Assembly: GCF_021190955.1 (NCBI RefSeq)
Contig: NZ_JAIOAO010000010.1
Coordinates: 1 to 64,000, forward strand
Direction of reading: 5' to 3'
Length of the DNA: 64,000 bases
DNA from: Parachryseolinea silvisoli
GTDB taxonomy: Bacteria > Bacteroidota > Bacteroidia > Cytophagales > Cyclobacteriaceae
Shown: positions 62,643 to 64,000 of the stretch, piece by piece
How the letters are laid out: each line of letters begins with the position of its first letter
Position numbering within the stretch: position 1 is the first letter of the stretch
Notes under the pieces: model-generated
What the model saw: the letters and a program-made list of their open reading frames with translations, nothing else
Databases searched by the model: none
Told to the model about the DNA's origin: nothing
Program-made: the position numbers and the translations under genes

Positions 62643-64000
62643 ATGAGACGTATACTTTTTACTGTGTGCTGCATGGCCTTCGTATGGGAAGCACTTGCTC
62701 AAACACCTTCCGAAATTAAAAAAATAAAGATCAGGAAAGGCGATCTATACCTGAACCTTCCCGTCAACGCTGCCGATCCGTCAGTAGAGGCCACCGTTAC
62801 GGTGGACGGGAAACTACTCGACCGGTTCACGATCAACCTCGCCAAAGGCGCCCCGCAGTTCTGGACATACGTCGACGTCTCGGCATACCAGGGAAAGACA
62901 TTGCAGATAATGCTGAAAGAGCGTGATGGTAAGACCACAGCGAGCGGCCGGTTGAATAACGTCGCAACCGGTGCTACGTATCCCGGGCAGGACAGCGTTT
63001 ACAAAGAAAAGGCTCGCCCACAGGTTCATTTCTCCGCGCAACGTGGATGGATCAATGACCCCAACGGCCTGTTGTTTCACGATGGAGAATATCACCTGTT
63101 CTTCCAGCACAACCCGTACGGATGGCCTTGGGGAAATATGCACTGGGGACACGCCGTAAGCACCGACCTCCTCCACTGGAAGCAGCTGAAAGAAGCTATC
63201 CTTCCTGTAGTGAAAGAAGGCGTTGTGGACGATGCTGCGTTCTCCGGCACAGCTACTCTTGATCCTAACAACACCGCGGGCTTCCGCAAGAACGGCATAG
63301 ACCCGATCATCGCAACGTACACCAGCACCGGGCGTGGCGAGTGCATTCAACTTAGTTATGACAACGGCAGGACGTTTGAAGATTATGCCGGCAATCCTGT
63401 CTTGAAGCATCGCGGCGAAGGCCGTGACCCAAAGGTATTTTGGTATACCCCCGGCAAACATTGGGTGATGGTAGTGTGGGATGCGAGCGTTCCCAAAAAG
63501 ATGAGCGTGGGACAGGAAGTCATGGTGCGCGAGCATTCGATCTATACCTCATCCGATCTGAAAAAGTGGACGTACCAGTCGGGCGTAGAAGGATTCTTTG
63601 AGTGCCCCGATCTCTTCGAGCTGCCCGTGGGAGGAAAGCAAGGCGTAAAAAAATGGGTCATGTATGATGCCAATGGCCGCTACGTTGTCGGTGACTTCAA
63701 TGGCAAGGTGTTCACCGTAGAACAGCACTTCACAAAGTATGAGCACGGCGGAGGATATTTCTACGCCGCGCAAACGTTCAATCACGCCCCCAACAACCGG
63801 AGAATCCAGATCGGCTGGGGTCGGGACATCACGCATCCCAATATGCCGTTCAACCAGGCCATGCTGTTCCCGACGGAGCTTACCCTTCGCATGACGGATT
63901 CGGGTTATCGCCTGTGCCCTACTCCGATCAAAGAGATCAGCACCTTGCACAAAAACAGCCAACGTGTGAACGACAAGGTAGTAAATGCCGGCAATAATGC
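62643..64000 (+). CDS. GH32-family fructan hydrolase (levanase/inulinase type), truncated by the window edge
   Basis: The reading frame is open from the ATG at 62643 to the right edge (452 codons seen), so the end is missing. Signal peptide (MRRILFTVCCMAFVWEALAQ), a short beta-rich N-terminal domain, then the GH32 five-bladed propeller. All three catalytic motifs are present: WINDPNG with nucleophile Asp139, GRDP with Asp262, and ECPDLF with acid/base Glu320. It cleaves beta-fructosyl bonds in levan, inulin or sucrose. It is divergent from the ECF sigma gene and may be controlled from the same intergenic region. Long minus-strand frames inside it are shadows. Confidence 0.93.
   Translation, partial: MRRILFTVCCMAFVWEALAQTPSEIKKIKIRKGDLYLNLPVNAADPSVEATVTVDGKLLDRFTINLAKGAPQFWTYVDVSAYQGKTLQIMLKERDGKTTASGRLNNVATGATYPGQDSVYKEKARPQVHFSAQRGWINDPNGLLFHDGEYHLFFQHNPYGWPWGNMHWGHAVSTDLLHWKQLKEAILPVVKEGVVDDAAFSGTATLDPNNTAGFRKNGIDPIIATYTSTGRGECIQLSYDNGRTFEDYAGNPVLKHRGEGRDPKVFWYTPGKHWVMVVWDASVPKKMSVGQEVMVREHSIYTSSDLKKWTYQSGVEGFFECPDLFELPVGGKQGVKKWVMYDANGRYVVGDFNGKVFTVEQHFTKYEHGGGYFYAAQTFNHAPNNRRIQIGWGRDITHPNMPFNQAMLFPTELTLRMTDSGYRLCPTPIKEISTLHKNSQRVNDKVVNAGNN

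Noticed and set aside
62814-63536. 240-codon minus-strand open frame, and another at 63549-63962
   Set aside because: Both are antisense to the GH32 gene, whose catalytic motifs are all intact in the plus strand.

Overview
The window comes from a Bacteroidota chromosome, most likely a free-living, polysaccharide-degrading member of the Cytophagales or a close relative. The evidence is three SusC/SusD pairs, a hybrid two-component regulator, two ECF sigma/FecR pairs, many lipoproteins with a Cys lipobox, a type IX secretion sorting tail on a chitinase, and a GldF/GldG-like protein. I see no rRNA, tRNA, CRISPR array or insertion sequence. All functions are assigned by reading the sequence; no search was run.

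Layout. 0-5.3 kb holds small regulatory and housekeeping genes: an AraC regulator with a VOC lipoprotein, a YARHG lipoprotein, a DUF2306 membrane protein, and an SDR with its AraC regulator. 5.4-17.4 kb is a first glycan locus: SusC (no STN domain) and SusD, a divergent 1596-residue hybrid sensor/regulator with an unusual GAF domain, and a sialate-O-acetylesterase-type esterase. 17.6-20.3 kb is a BlaI repressor and M56 (BlaR1-type) pair with clear operators and four tandem C-terminal repeats. 20.5-22.6 kb has a CxxC protein and a candidate exported effector with two GExH motifs. 22.8-35.7 kb is one minus-strand block: ECF sigma, FecR, SusC (with STN), SusD, an M16 protease, an ABC ATPase and a GldF-GldG fusion permease. 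It may form a peptide uptake, processing and export system. 36-42.9 kb has a triple-PAS histidine kinase with a response regulator, a choice-of-anchor I lipoprotein and a MacB-like permease.

43.2-64 kb is a second carbohydrate region. It has a GH18 chitinase with FnIII, two CBM32 domains and a T9SS tail, then a divergent SDR/HxlR pair. Next come a GH92 enzyme with Gln at the usual acid position, a 1238-residue cytochrome/PA14/propeller/DUF1080 lipoprotein, and a SusC-SusD-SusE operon ending in a 44-codon ORF. FecR and an ECF sigma factor follow, and a GH32 enzyme runs off the right edge.

Regulatory logic. The SusC with no STN domain sits beside the hybrid two-component regulator. Both SusC proteins with an STN domain sit beside FecR and an ECF sigma factor. 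The leader of the SusC operon at 60.5 kb is duplicated in front of the 1238-residue gene at 53.1 kb, so both are probably driven by the same sigma factor. The findings I rate highest are the effector at 21.2-22.6 kb, the duplicated leader, the SusCD/M16/ABC block and the GH92 Gln variant.
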